Positions 51,007-60,877 are shown, numbered from the stretch's first letter. The stretch: 64,000 nt of DNA from Bacteroidota bacterium (GCA_023446155.1 JAEXIT010000004.1:1-64000), one strand, 5' to 3'. Notes: generated by a model from the sequence alone, not told the origin. Numbers and translations: made by a program.

Positions 51007-54000
51007 TTAGAAAAGCATTTTTTGCGTTTTCACTTCGTTGTTAACCGTTACAGTTCTTACGATGATAACCTGATTGTTGTTGTTTAATTTGTCGATAGCA
51101 ATTGCCTGAGCATTGAAGTTATCGTTGTTAAACAATACTTTACCAGATAGATCAAAAATAGTCACCGACTGGATAGCATCTGTAGATGATACTACGTTGA
51201 TCACATTGTTTTGTTTGTACATTGTAATAGCGTTAACCGGTTGACCTAAAGTAAGGTTTTGAGCGGCTTTAGCTACTGTTTCTACAGTGGTAACAGCAAT
51301 AGTGTTTGAATTGGCACTTGTATTACCAGCTACAGCTCTTACTCTGTAATAATACGTTTTGTTTGGTAATAATCCGCTTACCGGAAGGCTAACTCCAAAA
51401 GAAGTTACATTTTCGTATCCTGGTAAGAATGATGGAATAGAACCAGAGAAAGTATGAGTTCCTAAGTTGGTTACATCATTTACAGGTAATGCATCCCATT
51501 CTGTAGCCAATGTAGGGAATCCTGAAGCTGGGTTTACCGTTACACCAGAAATAACAGAAGCCTTACGAACTAACGTTTTATCAAGAGTAGTTAAAGAACC
51601 ACTTGTCCAAGCCACTCCCGGATCTTCACCGATTCTTCCGATGATATCTACGTTAGCGTTTGTAGAAATTTTGTAAAGCGCTACAGCATCGTTACCGTTA
51701 AAGTTAACAGAAGCTACTACAGTTGCAGTACCTGAATAGATTGAAGCACCTGAGTTACGGATTACAACAGTACTTCCGCTAGCTAAAGTACCGGATAATT
51801 GTACGTCGTTTGCAGAACCTGAAGCACTAGTGCTTCCGTTTGAATATAAACGTACGCGGTAGTCTGATAAGTTTACAGTAGCACCGGTTCCGTTATAGAT
51901 TTCCAAATATTTGTTTGTAGAAGTTCCTTCAACATATTCCGAGAAGAATAAGTCCGTTGCAAGAGCAGTCGAACCGAAAGTAGCCGACTCACTTACGTCT
52001 ATACGGTAGCTTTCTGCACCGTAAACCTCTTCCCAGTTTGCTGTAAAACTATCAGCGGTAACAGCAGTAGCATCTGTAGCAATTGGAGCTGGTACTGGAG
52101 CCGTAGTAAACGTTAATTCCTGACCGTAGCTAATACCTGCATCGTTAATACTATAAGCTCTTGTATAGTATACCGTTTGTCCATATAAATCGGAAATGGT
52201 TATAGTGTACGATCCGATTCCAGTTCCGTCATCAGCTCTTGCTACAACATCTGTTCCTCCGATTTCCGGTGAAGGTGACGTACTATAAACAACACCTCTT
52301 TCGATTACAGTTGAACATCCTTCGTTTGTTACCTCAGCAGATACTTTAGCGGTAGCAGCAGATACTACTTCGGTAGCAATAGTAGCAACAGTAGCAACTT
52401 TGTTTACACCAGTACCAGCAGCAGCGACAGTGATTTCTGTACCAGCACCTACAATGTTGATGTTTCCGTTATAAGCGTCTACAGTTGTAGGCTCAAAACG
52501 TACATAGATAACCTGAGAATACGTTCCTCCAACCTGAGTTAATGAAAGCGTTGAAGTGAATGGCCCGGCAGCATCGGTAGCAAAAGTGAAACCAGCTGTT
52601 GGTCCTACCTCGATAGCATCGGTAGTAAGGTTGATACCTGATAAAGTGATGTTTTGTACAGTACTTACAGCGTTACTACAAACTTCACCGAAGTTAGTTA
52701 ATGCTGTTACTGTGAATGTAGGTTGTGTGTTTGCGATAGTAACAACTTCGATCGTGTTGGAATGGTCACTTGTATTTCCTGCAACAGCTCTTACACGGTA
52801 GTAATAGTGTTTTTCAGGAGTTAAACCCGTTACGTTATGTTGTGTAGCATTTACAGTTAGGTTATCATAACCAGCCACAAATGAAGGCGCAATACCAGCG
52901 AAAGTATGTGTACCTAAGTTTGATACATCATTTAAAGGTAATGCATCCCATTCTGTAGCCAATGTAGGGAATCCGGATGTAGGATTTACCGTTACACCAG
53001 AAGAAACAAAAGCTTTACGAACTAATGTTTGATCAACAGTACTTAAAGAACCGCTTGTCCAAGCTGCACCTGGATCCTGACCGATTCTTCCGATGATATC
53101 TACGTTAGCGTTAGTTGAAACTTTGTAAAGCGCTACGGCATCATTACCGTTAAAGTTAACAGAAGCTACCACAGTAGCGGTACCAGAATAGATAGTTGCA
53201 CCAGAGTTACGTAAAACGATAGTACTTCCGCTAGCTAAAGTACCGGATAATTGTACGTCGTTTGCAGAACCTGAAGCACTTGAACTTCCATTTGAATATA
53301 AACGTACACGGTAGTCTGATAAGTTTACAGCAGCACCGGTTCCGTTATAGATTTCCACATATTTGTTTGTTGAGGTTCCTTCTACATATTCAGAGAAGAA
53401 AAGATCTGTAGCCGGAGCTGAAGTACCAAAAGTAGCCGATTCACTCACGTCAAGACGGTAGCTGGCAGCACCTTCAGAAGCATCCCAGTTTGCAGTGAAA
53501 CTGTTGTGTGATACATTAGTTGCATTGGTAGCGATAGGAGCAATAACCGGATCAGTAGTGAAGGTTAATTCCTGACCGTAAGTAGTTCCACCGTTATTAA
53601 CACTGTATCCTTTTGTATAGTATACAGTACCTCCAATTAAACCAGATAAGTTGGTAACATAATTTCCGATACCGGTTCCGGCATCTGTAACCTTGATTAC
53701 ACTAGCACCACCGATTACCGGGTTAGCTGATGTACTGTAAACAATTCCTCTTTCAGTTACTGTCGAACATCCTTCAGCACTTACTTCAGCTGTAACTTTA
53801 GCAGTAGCAGCACTTAAAGCACCAGCTTCGATTGTAGTAATAGCCGATTGAGTGTTGATTGCAGTTCCGGAAGCAGCAATAGCAATTGCCGGAGCACCAC
53901 CACCAACGATAGCAATATTTCCGTTGTGAGCACCTGTAGTCGCTGGAGCAAAACGGATGTATACGGTTTGATTAAGTGTACCTCCCGCCTGAGCAATAGA

Positions 54001-55422
54001 TAAAGTAGCGGAGAAAGGACCAGTTGCTGTTTCAGAAAACTCATATCCGGCCAAAGGACCTACTTCCAAAGGAGCAGTAGTCATGTTGATTCCTTCTACG
54101 ATAAAATTACGTACATCAGAAAACTGATTAACACAAACTTCTCCGAATGCACGGATTGTACCAACTGTTAAGGTAGGTAACGTGTTTACTAAAGTACTGG
54201 CAGTAACATCGGCACCAAAGCTAGTTTCTACGGCCGGAGTAGCCTGATTTCTTGCTTTTACAGCAAAAGTATAAGCCGTATTATCAGCAAGACCAGTTAC
54301 GGTAACAGTTCCCCATTGTGCAGCTGTTCTCCAAACAGGGTTAGTTCCTAAAGTTCCGTTAGCTTGTACATAGTTTCCGTTGATTTCACGGATAGCATAC
54401 GTAGTAACAGCAGGGTTATTATTTTGTGTTGCAGCATTTAATGTGATATCCAAAGTGTAAATTCCAGGATTGTCCACAGTTAAAATTCCAGGAACATTGG
54501 CAGCGGTATAGAAATTAGCGCCAGCTCCGTTTGAAACAGCACTTCCAGCTGTTCCAACAGCTCTGAAGAAATACTGTGTATTCGGTAATAAGGTGTTTAA
54601 AACGGCACTGATTCCTGTTGCAGTAGTTCCGCTCACAGACGATGGAGTAGCAGCAACGCTGTTTCCGTAAGCAGCAGAAATTCCCCAACTAAAAGAAGCC
54701 GCAGAAGTAGTTCCGTTAGCGTTAATAGTACCGTTAAGGGTTACTGAAGAAGCAGTAATTGCCGAAGCAGCTGAAGTTATTACTGTTGGAGCATCGGCCC
54801 AGGATAACACTACATTGTCTAAAGCAATACCATCACGACTTCCTGATCCACTGATTTCATCGTATTTCCAACGGATCCAAACGTTTCCGGTGTTGTTGTC
54901 GATGGCCGAAAGATCGATATTCGTGTAATTGGATACGGTACCTTCTGCAAGGGAACCCGATGCATAAGCTCCTCCGCTTACAGCTGTAAATCCGCTGGTA
55001 GCTGAAGTCGTACTGATTTCAAGATCAAAAGAGTTGCTACGGGCTTGCTCTCTGATTTTGATCACATCATACGAAATTTTTAAATTTGATTTACCGCTTG
55101 TATTGGTTAGTCGCAATACAATTGATCCCGGTACAAAAGCACTTCCTGAACCAAGGATCCCGATTTTTGATCCGTAGTTGTAGTTAGCACCACCATTAGA
55201 AGTGGCATTACCCACTGTCATGGCATTGTCCACAGCCGAACCGTTATACGACGACCATCCCGTAGGATACGTAGTTCCGGTTGCACCTGGTGTGGTGTTG
55301 AAATTTTCTGAGTAAGGAGAGGTTCCCGGTAAGGTAACCTGACCCCACATCACTGTTGAAGCCAGTAAGGCTGTGAACAGAAGACCGGCATTGCCAATTG
55401 TCTTGTGTAAATGTGTTTTCAT
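51007..55422 (-). CDS. Large type IX-secreted protein with duplicated lamin-tail and FnIII-like blocks
   Basis: 1471 residues. Signal peptide (LLFTALLASTVMWGQ), then a choice-of-anchor-J/jelly-roll-like domain (about 30-210, NFNTTPG ... ALDNVVLSW), fibronectin-III-like domains (about 215-410), and two long blocks with a 484-residue period. Each block has a choice-of-anchor beta domain (FGEVC..., VYIRFAPATTG), a Cys-containing AEVxxEGCSTV motif, an FnIII-like SFTANWxxxxGAxSYRLDVS, and a lamin-tail domain (FFSEYVEGTSTNKYxEIYNGTG, DYRVRLYSNG). A type A sorting domain ends it (SVTIFDLSGKVLF ... KTQKMLF). No catalytic motif seen; probably a surface binding protein or adhesin. Confidence 0.9.
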   Translation of the reverse strand: MKTHLHKTIGNAGLLFTALLASTVMWGQVTLPGTSPYSENFNTTPGATGTTYPTGWSSYNGSAVDNAMTVGNATSNGGANYNYGSKIGILGSGSAFVPGSIVLRLTNTSGKSNLKISYDVIKIREQARSNSFDLEISTTSATSGFTAVSGGAYASGSLAEGTVSNYTNIDLSAIDNNTGNVWIRWKYDEISGSGSRDGIALDNVVLSWADAPTVITSAASAITASSVTLNGTINANGTTSAASFSWGISAAYGNSVAATPSSVSGTTATGISAVLNTLLPNTQYFFRAVGTAGSAVSNGAGANFYTAANVPGILTVDNPGIYTLDITLNAATQNNNPAVTTYAIREINGNYVQANGTLGTNPVWRTAAQWGTVTVTGLADNTAYTFAVKARNQATPAVETSFGADVTASTLVNTLPTLTVGTIRAFGEVCVNQFSDVRNFIVEGINMTTAPLEVGPLAGYEFSETATGPFSATLSIAQAGGTLNQTVYIRFAPATTGAHNGNIAIVGGGAPAIAIAASGTAINTQSAITTIEAGALSAATAKVTAEVSAEGCSTVTERGIVYSTSANPVIGGASVIKVTDAGTGIGNYVTNLSGLIGGTVYYTKGYSVNNGGTTYGQELTFTTDPVIAPIATNATNVSHNSFTANWDASEGAASYRLDVSESATFGTSAPATDLFFSEYVEGTSTNKYVEIYNGTGAAVNLSDYRVRLYSNGSSSASGSANDVQLSGTLASGSTIVLRNSGATIYSGTATVVASVNFNGNDAVALYKVSTNANVDIIGRIGQDPGAAWTSGSLSTVDQTLVRKAFVSSGVTVNPTSGFPTLATEWDALPLNDVSNLGTHTFAGIAPSFVAGYDNLTVNATQHNVTGLTPEKHYYYRVRAVAGNTSDHSNTIEVVTIANTQPTFTVTALTNFGEVCSNAVSTVQNITLSGINLTTDAIEVGPTAGFTFATDAAGPFTSTLSLTQVGGTYSQVIYVRFEPTTVDAYNGNINIVGAGTEITVAAAGTGVNKVATVATIATEVVSAATAKVSAEVTNEGCSTVIERGVVYSTSPSPEIGGTDVVARADDGTGIGSYTITISDLYGQTVYYTRAYSINDAGISYGQELTFTTAPVPAPIATDATAVTADSFTANWEEVYGAESYRIDVSESATFGSTALATDLFFSEYVEGTSTNKYLEIYNGTGATVNLSDYRVRLYSNGSTSASGSANDVQLSGTLASGSTVVIRNSGASIYSGTATVVASVNFNGNDAVALYKISTNANVDIIGRIGEDPGVAWTSGSLTTLDKTLVRKASVISGVTVNPASGFPTLATEWDALPVNDVTNLGTHTFSGSIPSFLPGYENVTSFGVSLPVSGLLPNKTYYYRVRAVAGNTSANSNTIAVTTVETVAKAAQNLTLGQPVNAITMYKQNNVINVVSSTDAIQSVTIFDLSGKVLFNNDNFNAQAIAIDKLNNNNQVIIVRTVTVNNEVKTQKMLF
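51283..52734 (-). repeat. Internal repeat block B of the large secreted protein
   Basis: It corresponds to the distal 484-residue unit. Nucleotide identity to block A is very high over the lamin-tail part (for example CTAGCTAAAGTACCGG is present in both, 1452 bp apart), lower at the ends. Boundaries are approximate. Confidence 0.75.
52735..54186 (-). repeat. Internal repeat block A of the large secreted protein
   Basis: The proximal 484-residue unit. Near-identical to block B around 53000-53440 but diverged elsewhere, indicating duplication followed by partial homogenisation or uneven constraint. Confidence 0.75.
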
Positions 55423-55904
55423 AAATTAAAAGATTTGGTTGTACTATTGATTATCAATACAATACAAACATAGAAGGTCGGTGTTAAAAATTGTCATTTC
55501 TAAGATTGTCTTATGGTAAGCTGTAGGTTATTCTTTATTAAACAGAATGTTACCGGTTTAAATTATTTGTTAAATGAAATGACACTTTTTTTGGTTTAAG
55601 TATAGGCGTAATGCGAATAATTTATGTTTTTCAGTAAATGTACTATACGTGATGTAATTGTTAAGCTGAGGAATTGGTCAAAATCGAAAGCTTCCGGTTG
55701 GAACAAAATTAATGCATGTTGTCTTTTTTAAAATGACTAAAAAAGACAATTGAAAATCCTGTTTTTAACTACTATATGGATAAACAAATCATTCGTATTG
55801 CTAAAAAGGGCATTGTTGGCATTTATCAGAAACAGACTTTATATTTTACAATCCCAATTAGGGCACATTTACACGATCAAATAAAACAACAGTTACGATT
55901 AAGG
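55423..55904. other. Intergenic region between divergent secreted-protein genes
   Basis: Holds the -7 box of the minus-strand gene at 55465-55472 and an inverted repeat TTGTCTTTTT (55719-55728) / AAAAAGACAA (55740-55749) in front of the esterase. An open frame from 55776 into the esterase lacks signal-peptide character upstream of 55905 and is treated as non-coding. Confidence 0.5.
55465..55472 (-). promoter_or_regulatory. -7 element of the large secreted-protein gene
   Basis: TATGTTTG on the minus strand, 42 bases before the ATG. Confidence 0.45.
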
Positions 55905-57080
55905 ATGAGAAATAAAATAATGATACTCTTGCTTTTAATAGCATTGCCAATAACGGCACAATGGAAAAACGAAACAGTTGAATATGATTCGCAAACCCGC
56001 GAATACAGAATTTACGTACCTACAGGATATGAGGCTTCCAAGCCGGCATCGTTGGTTTTTGCGCTCCATGGGTTAACAGAAACCATGACAGGATTTAGCG
56101 AGAAGATCGCAATCGAAAACATTGCCGATCGGGAAAATAGTATTGTGGTTTGTCCACAAGGGTTGGAAAGGTCACCTTTTCAGATTACCGGATGGAATTC
56201 CGGAGCAACTTTTGCTGTCCTTGATATCAATTTTTATAACGATATAGACGATGTGGGATTTATTCGCCTTTTAATTGATAAATTTTCAACGGAGTATGCG
56301 ATAAATTCTAAAAATATATTTGCGTTTGGCTATTCAATGGGAGGATTTATGACACAAAGATTAGCTTTGGAGTTGAGTGATAAAATACAATCATTTGCTT
56401 CGGTTGCCGGAACTATTGGAAATGGAATAGTACCGATAGCAGCTGGGACACCGGGACGACCGGTTTCAATCGCTCATTTTCACGGAACGGATGATGAGGT
56501 CGTTGGATATGATGTTAATGATTTCGGATTAAACGTACAAGAGTTGATTAATTTCTGGAGGGCGCATAATCTCGGCGGTTTAAATCCGGAGCATTATGTT
56601 TTTCCAGATATAGCAGCAGATAATATGACGGTAGAACGCTATACCTATACCAGTAATTTTAATACAGCCGAAGTAGTGCTGTTTAAAGTAAATAACGGAT
56701 CCCATGAGAAGTGGCTTAAAAATGAACAAAACGATATTTCATATACGGAGGAGATCTGGAAATTTTTCAAGAAAACCAGTACTCTTGCCAATCCGTCATT
56801 GGAGGTTTTAAAGACAGAGTTGCTGGTTTATCCCAATCCACTCACAGGAAATCAGCTCAATATTCGTCTGACAGGACAACAACAATATGAAAACCAAGGT
56901 TGTAGTATTGTGGTATATGATGCTTCCGGAAGGAAAATAATTCAGGAACAGTGCGATATAATCGCCGGTAATGGAACAATAAATGTTCGGGATTTACCGA
57001 AAAAAGGGATGTATTGGGTTGAGGTAACCGGTAATGGAGAGCGTTTTAAGGAATACAAAAAGCTACTCATTAACAGGTAA
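55905..57080 (+). CDS. Secreted PHB-depolymerase/feruloyl-esterase-like hydrolase with type IX sorting domain
   Basis: 391 residues from ATG 55905, where the signal peptide begins (KIMILLLLIALPITAQW); upstream in-frame codons add 43 residues lacking conservation. The alpha/beta-hydrolase core (20-290) is of the polyhydroxybutyrate depolymerase/LpqC type: FALHGLTETM (oxyanion), FGYSMGG with Ser144, FHGTDDEVV with Asp196/197 and NNGSHEKW with His267. A type A sorting domain follows at about 310-391 (VYPNPLTGNQLNI, VVYDASGRKI, LPKKGMYWVEV, KKLLINR). It cleaves ester bonds outside the cell; substrate undecided. Convergent with the Ntn-type hydrolase gene. Confidence 0.88.
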   Translation: MRNKIMILLLLIALPITAQWKNETVEYDSQTREYRIYVPTGYEASKPASLVFALHGLTETMTGFSEKIAIENIADRENSIVVCPQGLERSPFQITGWNSGATFAVLDINFYNDIDDVGFIRLLIDKFSTEYAINSKNIFAFGYSMGGFMTQRLALELSDKIQSFASVAGTIGNGIVPIAAGTPGRPVSIAHFHGTDDEVVGYDVNDFGLNVQELINFWRAHNLGGLNPEHYVFPDIAADNMTVERYTYTSNFNTAEVVLFKVNNGSHEKWLKNEQNDISYTEEIWKFFKKTSTLANPSLEVLKTELLVYPNPLTGNQLNIRLTGQQQYENQGCSIVVYDASGRKIIQEQCDIIAGNGTINVRDLPKKGMYWVEVTGNGERFKEYKKLLINR

Positions 57081-57105
57081 AACCATTTTGATACTTGATT
57101 ATAAT

Positions 57106-57147
57106 AAAAACCATCCTTTTCAATATTCTGAAAAGGATGATTTTTAA
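57106..57147. terminator. Terminator between convergent genes
   Basis: Arms CATCCTTTTCA / TGAAAAGGATG, A-tract before and T-tract after, loop ATATTC. Confidence 0.85.
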
Positions 57148-57166
57148 ACAATGTCTTTATTTAGTA

Positions 57167-58249
57167 TTAATGCAATCCTGCAAAAGCAAAAGGTTTGGCA
57201 TTTTTAAAATGTTCAAGAGCATCACCGGAATAGGTTTCCTGATTTTCGACACTTAGTTTTTTAACGGTTGCTTTTTCTCCGAAGTCGATTTTCTTTAAGT
57301 CAACCCAAAAAGTATTAGGTGTTAAAACCGTTTCAAAATAGTATACCCGATTTTTATGATCGGATACCGAACGCCAACGAGTAGAAGAAATATTAGGTTC
57401 TTCCGGTGTGGAAATACCAAAAGGAACCGAACAATTTCGAATTAAACTAAAAACACTTCCTACAGCAATTCGGGTATCATCTGTTTGAGGAATGGCACTA
57501 AGATAATATTTAGCTCGGGTAAAACGATCGGCCGCACGATTGGTACCGGGAAGCATGATATTCCCCGGAATGTTTTTCCAATAATTATTTAAGGCCAATT
57601 GCTCCTCAAAAATAGGGGAGTTCGTCATTACTGTATATGTAGGATCATGATGAATAACCAGTTTCCCATTAATATATTCGAAAATGGCATTATCACCATA
57701 AACATCGGAAATTGATAAATGCAGTGTCGTAAACTTATCAGTACCTGGAATAAAATCAGAAACCAGGACAAATCGTTCTTTGCTTAAATCCGATACCGCC
57801 TCATGTACATTAGCATAGTTGTCCAATACATATTGCGCCCAAGCCGAAATAGCAAGCCCTTTTTGTTTGCCATTCAAATCATATGATGGATATTTCGATT
57901 CGACTAGCCATAAAACATTTGCGACAAGACCTTTTTCATTCATACCGTCGGTTGTCGAAATATCATAGGCACTTGTGATCAAACTACCGTATCGGGATTT
58001 CCAGGTCAAGGAGTTTTTTCCAACTTCTCCGTTTCGATCCATTCCTCTCGGGAAAATCCAAAGGTTAGCGGGGATTTCATCTTTCCAATCCATGGATCGT
58101 GCTGTGATGACCGTATTGTTAGGACCTTTGTAAACCAAACGGGTACATGCTTTTGACGTTTCCGGAGCAATAGTAATAAAGAAGAATAAAATCAATAAAT
58201 ACCGGGGAGTTGTAAAAAGATGGGATTTTTTTGAGGTAAAGTCATTCAT
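57167..58249 (-). CDS. Choloylglycine hydrolase family (Ntn) linear amide hydrolase
   Basis: 360 residues from ATG 58249; the 23 residues upstream in the longer frame lack conservation. The signal peptide ends in ETSKA, directly followed by Cys35, the N-terminal nucleophile, in CTRLVYKG, the start of penicillin V acylase and bile salt hydrolase-type enzymes. Further family residues are ARSMDW, DGMNEKGLVANVLWL, and NRAADRFTRAKYYL with an Asn-Arg pair. It should hydrolyse a linear amide such as a penicillin V-type, N-acyl amino acid, or acyl-homoserine lactone substrate in the periplasm. Which one cannot be read. Confidence 0.88.
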   Translation of the reverse strand: MNDFTSKKSHLFTTPRYLLILFFFITIAPETSKACTRLVYKGPNNTVITARSMDWKDEIPANLWIFPRGMDRNGEVGKNSLTWKSRYGSLITSAYDISTTDGMNEKGLVANVLWLVESKYPSYDLNGKQKGLAISAWAQYVLDNYANVHEAVSDLSKERFVLVSDFIPGTDKFTTLHLSISDVYGDNAIFEYINGKLVIHHDPTYTVMTNSPIFEEQLALNNYWKNIPGNIMLPGTNRAADRFTRAKYYLSAIPQTDDTRIAVGSVFSLIRNCSVPFGISTPEEPNISSTRWRSVSDHKNRVYYFETVLTPNTFWVDLKKIDFGEKATVKKLSVENQETYSGDALEHFKNAKPFAFAGLH

Positions 58250-58554
58250 ATCGACAGATTTTAAAGTTGCTATAAAATAAATCGTATTCAATTTAATGAT
58301 TTTAAGGTAGGTGATCAAGAAATATAAATATTATTTAAAAAGAAGTGTGTAAACATAGTTGTTTATAACATTATAGACAGGTTGCTTTTTTGAGAAAACT
58401 ATAATGATTCGCCTTAAGTTTAAAAAAAGGAATTATAGGTCAAAACATACTAAGAAAGAGCCAAATAGATTATCAAAATAAAAAAAGGAGATAATTTTAG
58501 AAAACGTTAATGGAAACGAAACTTTTATTTTTTATTGAAAAAAAACAGAAAATT
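58250..58554. other. Intergenic region with no recognisable gene
   Basis: AT-rich, between the divergent acylase and HTH genes. A purine-rich AAGGAGATAA at about 58484-58493 resembles a Shine-Dalgarno site, but the preferred ATG lies 62 bases downstream. Nothing else seen. Confidence 0.4.
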
Positions 58555-58899
58555 ATGGAGTTAGTTACTTTAGAAAGCAAAGCGTATCAGATGTTATTAG
58601 CAAAAATTGCAAAAATCGAAGAATACATTAAAGGTGATGACGCAAAGCCAAAGCAGGTAAAAGAACAGGAAGAAATATGGATGGACAATTATGATGTATG
58701 CCAGCTATTCCATATTAGTACAAAAACATTACAACGTTTGCGTAAGGACGAACTATTGCCTTATACAAAATTGAGAGGGAAATGCCTTTATCGTATGTCG
58801 GACATAGAAGTCGCTTTAAACGAACGGTTAATTAACAGAAGTCCTAAAAAACTCGATGAGTTCCGGAAAAATTATGCAGTGAAAAATACACACAAATAA
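58555..58899 (+). CDS. Helix-turn-helix (excisionase-like) protein
   Basis: 114 residues from ATG 58555 (MELVTLESKAYQMLLAKIAKIEEYI); the upstream frame to 58510 starts MxKLLFFIEKKQK and is possible, since AAGGAG occurs ahead of it. The helix-turn-helix spans about 45-95: WMDNYDVCQLFHISTKTLQRLRKDELLPYTKLRGKCLYRMSDIEVALNERL. This HTH_17 type in Bacteroidota is found both in mobile elements (excisionase-like) and as a chromosomal regulator. No integrase is nearby in the window, so the mobile link is not supported. Confidence 0.75.
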   Translation: MELVTLESKAYQMLLAKIAKIEEYIKGDDAKPKQVKEQEEIWMDNYDVCQLFHISTKTLQRLRKDELLPYTKLRGKCLYRMSDIEVALNERLINRSPKKLDEFRKNYAVKNTHK

Positions 58900-59217
58900 T
58901 AAATAGGGTACTTTAAATCCGGAACGAGTAGTGGGTATTATTTTGATTAACAATACCTTCAGGGACTCTTTTTTAATAGTGAAAACGGCAAAAACAGCGA
59001 ACGAAACAATGGGTAAATTGCCGATATACAGTTTTTTACCGGTTAATCAATGCTGTTTTTGTATGTTTTCTCCGAAGGGAAAGGCAAGCACTCAAGGTAG
59101 GTGTATCGTGCAATGAACGGAAAAAAAGCACCGATTAACGAGTGTTATTTTATTGAAAATTTAACATTTCTTAAAAGGTCTGTATACACAACTTTATATA
59201 ATTTTGAAACCATTATT
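58900..59217. other. Intergenic region
   Basis: An open frame at 58931-59116 and part of 59101-59217 exist but show no conserved features or start signals. Nothing else recognised. Confidence 0.4.
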
Positions 59218-59634
59218 ATGAAGTTAAGAATTAGACTTTTTATAGCACTGTGTTTTGTGCTGCTGATTGGATCTGTAGGGCTGTCTGCCCGTACGGCTCA
59301 TCAGCAGTTTCTAGGCTATGAAACAAGTGGAAATTCTGAAGAATTTCAGAACGCCGGTGTATACAGTGCACTAAGCGATATCTCAAATTATACTTCATGC
59401 CATGTAGAAAAATTAAATGACAAAACATATCCTACCGATAATGAGACCGAAGAAAATGAGCTGACGTCCTCTAAAAAATGGTTGGAGTTAAATAATTATT
59501 TTACTACCGTATTATACACACAAGTACCCGCCAGGGATTACTACACTATAAAAAAGCGCTTACAACTTTGTAAGCCTTTTTTGTTTTTGCCTTCTTGCAA
59601 AAAATTTATCATCTTCCGCGTTATCCGGATTTGA
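59218..59634 (+). CDS. Small exported protein, C-terminus uncertain
   Basis: 138 residues from ATG 59218, where the signal peptide starts (MKLRIRLFIALCFVLLIGSVGLSA). The mature part is Glu/Asn/Thr-rich without a known domain. A rho-independent terminator (stem 59558-59575) lies inside the last quarter of the frame, and the translated end (LCKPFLFLPSCKKFIIFRVIRI) looks like a read-through of it. A TAA at 59549 in the +2 frame would be a natural end, so a frameshift may have lengthened this product. Function unknown; it precedes an RND efflux operon by 157 bp. Confidence 0.5.
   Translation: MKLRIRLFIALCFVLLIGSVGLSARTAHQQFLGYETSGNSEEFQNAGVYSALSDISNYTSCHVEKLNDKTYPTDNETEENELTSSKKWLELNNYFTTVLYTQVPARDYYTIKKRLQLCKPFLFLPSCKKFIIFRVIRI
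59558..59588 (+). terminator. Terminator inside the 3' part of a small ORF
   Basis: Arms GCTTACAA / TTGTAAGC (perfect, 2-base loop), followed by CTTTTTTGTTTTT. Confidence 0.75.
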
Positions 59635-59791
59635 TTTCAAACCACCTTTGGCGTTAAAACGCTATCTCCACTAACATTTGTTTTGCGGCATCATGCTCCT
59701 GGGATTTTTTTGCCCGTTTCGGAGTAAGGTTAATGATGCCCGTACACTAAAAAATCAATAAAATTTTATACTGCTTAAAAGCAAAACCATT

Positions 59792-60877
59792 ATGAAGAAA
59801 ATCCTAATGCTCACAGGGGTATGTGCCTTGTTGTGTTCCATTGGCTGTACGTCAAAAAAAGAAAACGAAAAAGAAGATCAAGTAAAATATCTGGTAACGA
59901 ATCCTATTCAAAAGGATACGATGATTACTAAGGATTACGTATCCCAAATTCATTCCATCCAACATATCGAGCTTAGAGCTCAGGAACGCGGTTATCTGGA
60001 GAAAATTTTTGTAGATGAAGGACAATTTGTGAAAAAAGGACAATTGTTATTCCAGATCATGCCAAAATTATACCAGGCCGAAACCCAAAAAGCAGCTGCC
60101 GAAGCAAGCTTTGCTGAAATCGAATATAAAAATACCAAACGACTTGCCGATAAAAATGTAGTGGCGCCAAATGAACTGGCTATGGCGAAAGCGAAATTGG
60201 ATAAAGCAAAAGCCGAATTAGCCCTGACACAGGTGCATCTTGGATTCACTGAAATCCGCGCACCATTCGACGGGATTATCGACCGTTTTCACGTCCGACA
60301 AGGAAGTCTTGTTGATGAAGGTGATTTGTTGACCAATCTTTCGGATAACAGTAAAATGTGGGTGTATTATAACGTACCGGAAGCCGAATATCTGGATTAT
60401 AAAGCCAAGGTAAAAAGTAATAATGCACCAACGGTAGGTTTATTAATGGCCAACAATAAAATGTTTGATCATTCAGGTGTGGTGGAAACTATCGAAGGAG
60501 AATTTAACAACGAAACCGGAAATATTGCCTTCAGAGCAACATTCCCAAACCCTAAAGGATTGTTACGTCACGGAGAAACGGGTAACATCAAAATGGGAAT
60601 TCCGCTTAAAAATGCCATCCTGATTCCGCAAAAAGCAACTTTTGAAGTGCTGGACAAAAAGTATGTATATGTAGTCGATAAAGACAACGTATTGCGATCC
60701 AGAGAAATTCAGATTGCAGCAGAGTTGCCACATATTTTTGTGATCAAAAGTGGTTTGTCGCTTAACGATAAGGTACTGATCGAAGGTATTCGTCTTGTAA
60801 AAGAGAATGAAAAAATCAACTACAAATTAGAGAAGCCTGAATATGTTATGTCGCATTTAGAGCTATATGCAGAGTAA
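59792..60877 (+). CDS. RND efflux periplasmic adaptor subunit, lipoprotein
   Basis: 361 residues with lipobox CSIGC (Cys19) followed by SKKE. Adaptor features in order: N-terminal beta segments, lipoyl half-motif ERGYLEKIFVDEGQFVKKGQLLFQI (about 66-90), a short alpha-helical hairpin (about 92-150), second lipoyl half HLGFTEIRAPFDGIIDRFHVRQGSLVDEGDLLT (about 150-180), then the barrel and membrane-proximal domains. It bridges the inner-membrane pump to an outer-membrane channel. The pump gene follows after 23 bp, so the two form an operon; the outer-membrane factor would be beyond the window. Confidence 0.93.
   Translation: MKKILMLTGVCALLCSIGCTSKKENEKEDQVKYLVTNPIQKDTMITKDYVSQIHSIQHIELRAQERGYLEKIFVDEGQFVKKGQLLFQIMPKLYQAETQKAAAEASFAEIEYKNTKRLADKNVVAPNELAMAKAKLDKAKAELALTQVHLGFTEIRAPFDGIIDRFHVRQGSLVDEGDLLTNLSDNSKMWVYYNVPEAEYLDYKAKVKSNNAPTVGLLMANNKMFDHSGVVETIEGEFNNETGNIAFRATFPNPKGLLRHGETGNIKMGIPLKNAILIPQKATFEVLDKKYVYVVDKDNVLRSREIQIAAELPHIFVIKSGLSLNDKVLIEGIRLVKENEKINYKLEKPEYVMSHLELYAE

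Noticed and set aside
55776..55904. N-terminal 43-residue extension of the esterase
   Set aside because: The signal peptide starts at 55905; an extension would bury it.
58555..58899. HTH_17 gene as the excisionase of an integrated element
   Set aside because: No integrase, att duplication or foreign gene cluster is visible around it.
58931..59116. 61-residue open frame after the HTH gene
   Set aside because: No conserved pattern, no signal peptide, no start signal and no neighbour relation.
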